Shown here in pieces: positions 61,896 through 64,000 of a DNA stretch of 64,000 bases. The position numbers were made by a program, and so were the translations under genes. The stretch spans positions 310,001 through 374,000 of the forward strand of contig CAVWGP010000012.1 of the NCBI GenBank assembly GCA_963754645.1, given 5' to 3'. Each line of letters starts with the position of its first letter. The stretch's first letter is position 1. The stretch comes from CAVWGP01 sp963754645. GTDB taxonomy: Bacteria; Pseudomonadota; Alphaproteobacteria; Bin65. The notes beneath the pieces were generated by a model. It did not search any database. It was not told the DNA's origin and saw nothing but the letters and a program-made list of their open reading frames with translations.

Positions 61896-63412
61896 TTAGC
61901 GCGAATTCCGCGCGGCAGGACGGGTCCATCGCGCGCGCCGCCAGCGCAGCAGCGGCGGCACGACAAGCACGGCGAGCGCAATCGCCAGCAGCGTCGCCGA
62001 GATCGGGCGGGTGACGAAAATCGTCAGATCGCCCTCCGAGGTTTGCACCGCGCGGCGGAATTGGATTTCCGCCATCGGCCCCAGGATCAGGCCGACGACG
62101 ACGGGCGCCAGCGGGATAATCGAGACGGCGCAGCGTCGCCCCCAGCAAGCCGATGGCGATCAGCAATCCGACCTCGACGAGCGAGCGGTTGATGCCGTAG
62201 ACGCCGAGAACGGCGAAGACGACGATGCCGCCGTAAAGCCAAGGCTGCGGAATGTAGAGCAACCGCGCCCACAGTCCGGCGAGCGGCAGGTTGAGCACCA
62301 GCAGCATGACGTTGCCGATGAAGAGGCTGGCGATCAGGCCCCAGACCAGGGTCGAGTTCGAGGCGAACAGCAGCGGCCCGGGCTGAATGCCGTATTGCTG
62401 GAACGCCGCCAGCATGATCGCCGCCGTCGACGATGTCGGCAGGCCGAAGGTCAGCAGCGGCACGAGCACGCCGGCGACGGCGGCGTTGTTTGCCGCCTCG
62501 GGTCCGGCGACGCCCTCGATCGCGCCCTTGCCGAATTCTTCCGGATTCGCCGACAGGGATTTCTCGACGCGGTACGAAAGAAACGTCGGCAGCTCGGTGC
62601 CGCCCGCCGGCAGCGCGCCCATCGGAAAGCCGATCGCCGAGCCGCGCAGCCACGGCTTCCAGGAGCGGCGCCAATCCTCGCGCGACATGAAGGCGGCGCC
62701 GCGCAGCGGCACGATCTCCTCGCCGCGCAGCGACGGCCGCGACGCGAGATAAAGCGCCTCGCCCACCGCGAACAGGCCGACCGCGACGATGACGACGCCG
62801 ACGCCGTCGAGCAGTTCCAACACGCCGAACGCCAGCCGCGCCTGGCCCGATTGCTGATCGAGCCCGATCAGGCCGATCGCGATGCCGATGAAGAGGCTGA
62901 CCAGCCCGCGGCGCAGCGAATTGCCGAGCAAGGACGAAACGCAGACAAAAGCCAGAACCATGAGCGCGAAATAATCGGCGAAACCGAAGATCAGCGCGAG
63001 GTCGCACCACTTGCGGCGCTAATCCCGCCAGCAGCAGCGTGCCGAGTATGCCGGCGACGAAAGAGCCGATCGCCGCCGTCGCCAGCGCCGCGGCGCCGCG
63101 GCCGGCGCGCGCCATCCGGTTGCCGTCGATCGTGGTGACGAGCGAACCGGTTTCGCCCGGCGTGTTGATGAGGATCGCCGTCGTCGACGAGCCGTACATG
63201 GCGCCGTAATAGATGCCGCCGAAAATGATGAACGCCGCCGTCGGATCGAGCTTGTGGGTGACGGGCAGCAGCAGCGCGATGGTGAGCGCCGGGCCGATTC
63301 CGGGCAGGATGCCGATCAAGGTTCCGAGCGTAACCCCGAGCAGCGACCAAGCGAGATTGCCGAGGGTGAACGCAACGCCGAAGCCGGTCGCGAGATTAAC
63401 GAGAAAATCCAT
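61896..63412 (-). pseudogene. tctA: Tripartite tricarboxylate transporter permease TctA, with two frameshifts
   Basis: The N-terminus is normal: MDFLVNLATGFGVAFTLGNLAWSLLGVTLGTLIGILPGIGPALTIALLLP and FGGIYYGAMYGSSTTAILINTPGETGS (TctA signature). The frame then breaks near 63001-63009 and resumes as LALIFGFADYFALMVLAFVCVSSLLG..., runs through GTELPTFLSYRVEK and PEAANNAAVAGVLVPLLTFGLPTS, and breaks again near 62111-62114, resuming as VVVGLILGPMAEIQFRRAV...to TAA at 61898-61896. Each break fits one extra base. Repaired length about 504 residues, normal for TctA. It would be the membrane channel of the TctABC system. Confidence 0.82.
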
Positions 63413-63415
63413 CGC

Positions 63416-63901
63416 CTAGACGCGCCGCAGCAGGGCGAGCCAGTCGCCGGCGGGCAGGTTCAGGCCGAGCAGGACATTGAACACGACGAAGATCGCGCCG
63501 GCGAGAACGAGGCCGATGGCGCCGTCGCGCCACGGGCGGCGCGACTCGAAGGCGCGCGCCACGGCGGCGAACAGCGTGGCCGCGGCAGGGACAAAGCCCG
63601 CCGGCTCGACCAAAGCGCCGAATGCGGCAAGTCCGAGCAAGACGAGGCCGAACGAACGCCGCTCGAATTCGCCGCCGGCGCTTGCCACGCCACGCTGCGC
63701 CACGGCGCGCAAAGCCGCCGCCACGGTCGCGAGCCCGAGGATCGTCAAGCCCGCCGCCGATAGCAGCGGAAACAGGCGCGGCCCAAGCAGCGGCGCGTTG
63801 GGCTGCACCGCGATATCTTGCGCCGTGACGCCGATGAAGATGCCGGCCGCGGCGATGGCGGCGCCGAACACGGCCTCGCCGCGCCCCGTTGGCGCGCGCA
63901 T
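63416..63901 (-). CDS. tctB: Tripartite tricarboxylate transporter small subunit TctB
   Basis: 161 residues with four hydrophobic segments (GAAIAAAGIFIGVTAQDIAV; LFPLLSAAGLTILGLATVAAAL; SFGLVLLGLAAFGALVEPAGFVPAAATLFAAVARAFES; GAIGLVLAGAIFVVFNVLLGLNLP). The order of helices and the ...GxxLPxG/LLxR... ending fit TctB. It ends 3 bases before tctA begins, so they are coupled. Together with TctA and the extracytoplasmic TctC it imports citrate or similar acids. Confidence 0.88.
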   Translation of the reverse strand: MRAPTGRGEAVFGAAIAAAGIFIGVTAQDIAVQPNAPLLGPRLFPLLSAAGLTILGLATVAAALRAVAQRGVASAGGEFERRSFGLVLLGLAAFGALVEPAGFVPAAATLFAAVARAFESRRPWRDGAIGLVLAGAIFVVFNVLLGLNLPAGDWLALLRRV

Positions 63902-63905
63902 CGGT

Positions 63906-64000
63906 TTATTTCACGAGGCCGACGGCGCGCAGCACTTCCGTGGCGCGCGCCGCATCCTCCTTGAGGAACGCGGCGAAAGCGTCGCCGGCGAGGTAATTGT
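63906..64000 (-). CDS. tctC: C-terminal end of a TctC-family substrate-binding protein, partial
   Basis: About 30 codons at the window edge read NYLAGDAFAAFLKEDAARATEVLRAVGLVK and a TAA. This matches the end of Bug/TctC-type receptors (...FxxxxxxEExRxxxVLKxxGxxK). It lies 4 bases before tctB on the same strand, giving the order tctC-tctB-tctA. The rest is outside the window. Confidence 0.85.
   Translation of the reverse strand, partial: NYLAGDAFAAFLKEDAARATEVLRAVGLVK

Overview
The window is GC-rich DNA from an alphaproteobacterium. Alphaproteobacterial markers include a circularly permuted two-piece ssrA (tmRNA), an alpha-type SspB adaptor, NDUFA12 and DUF2155 genes in one operon, a DUF1491 gene, a cpa/tad pilus cluster, and perfect TTAA-N7-TTAA (CtrA-type) boxes. 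The genus cannot be fixed from the sequence alone.

Layout. 1-458: end of a HEPN/MNT toxin-antitoxin pair. 624-3423: complete TRAP transporter (dctPQM). 3489-9172: housekeeping block with a maleylacetoacetate/maleylpyruvate isomerase, guaB, an RsmB-type rRNA methyltransferase, a GNAT and guaA. 9176-11384: a 2.2-kb foreign segment carrying a DUF4238-type gene, bounded by two copies of the 3' end of guaA. 11818-15861: a HigBA-type toxin-antitoxin pair, a GST, an XRE-cupin regulator with a GNAT, and a WYL regulator divergent from an SRPBCC gene across a perfect palindrome. 16489-21779: a mirror-symmetric locus of two ICMT-like membrane proteins enclosing two Ser/Asn/Gly-repeat lipoproteins. 21889-26860: M48 peptidase, sspB, ssrA, thyX, an L,D-transpeptidase and an extensin-like protein. 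26873-32516: tyrosine catabolism (hpd, fah), two EamA transporters, a DUF1491 protein and a type III PLP decarboxylase. 32747-45320: a Tad/Flp pilus cluster of eleven genes, all on the minus strand. 45562-51228: glycoconjugate genes (flippase-like, GT-C, GT2, methyltransferase, membrane protein). 51538-58127: accB-accC-aat facing a DUF2155/methyltransferase/two MCE/NDUFA12 operon, then a racemase and a membrane protein. 58238-59636: stress proteins. 59690-61895: repeat-rich zone with an IS3 element, MITE-like and palindromic repeats and a HlyD remnant. 61896-64000: tripartite tricarboxylate transporter genes tctA (frameshifted), tctB and the end of tctC.

Functional links. ssrA and sspB are adjacent on the same strand, pairing the tmRNA tag with its ClpXP adaptor. 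hpd and fah overlap, and an isomerase of the class acting between them in tyrosine breakdown lies at 3489. The pilus cluster runs from pilins and prepilin peptidase through secretin, ATPases and inner-membrane platform to the TadD pilotin.

A recurring feature is small indels that split otherwise well-conserved genes: the DUF4238 gene (twice), higB, the second repeat lipoprotein, cpaD, the racemase and tctA (twice). Several sit in G/C runs or CG repeats. Uncorrected assembly errors are a serious alternative to gene decay, so these loci are described both as they stand and as they would read if repaired.
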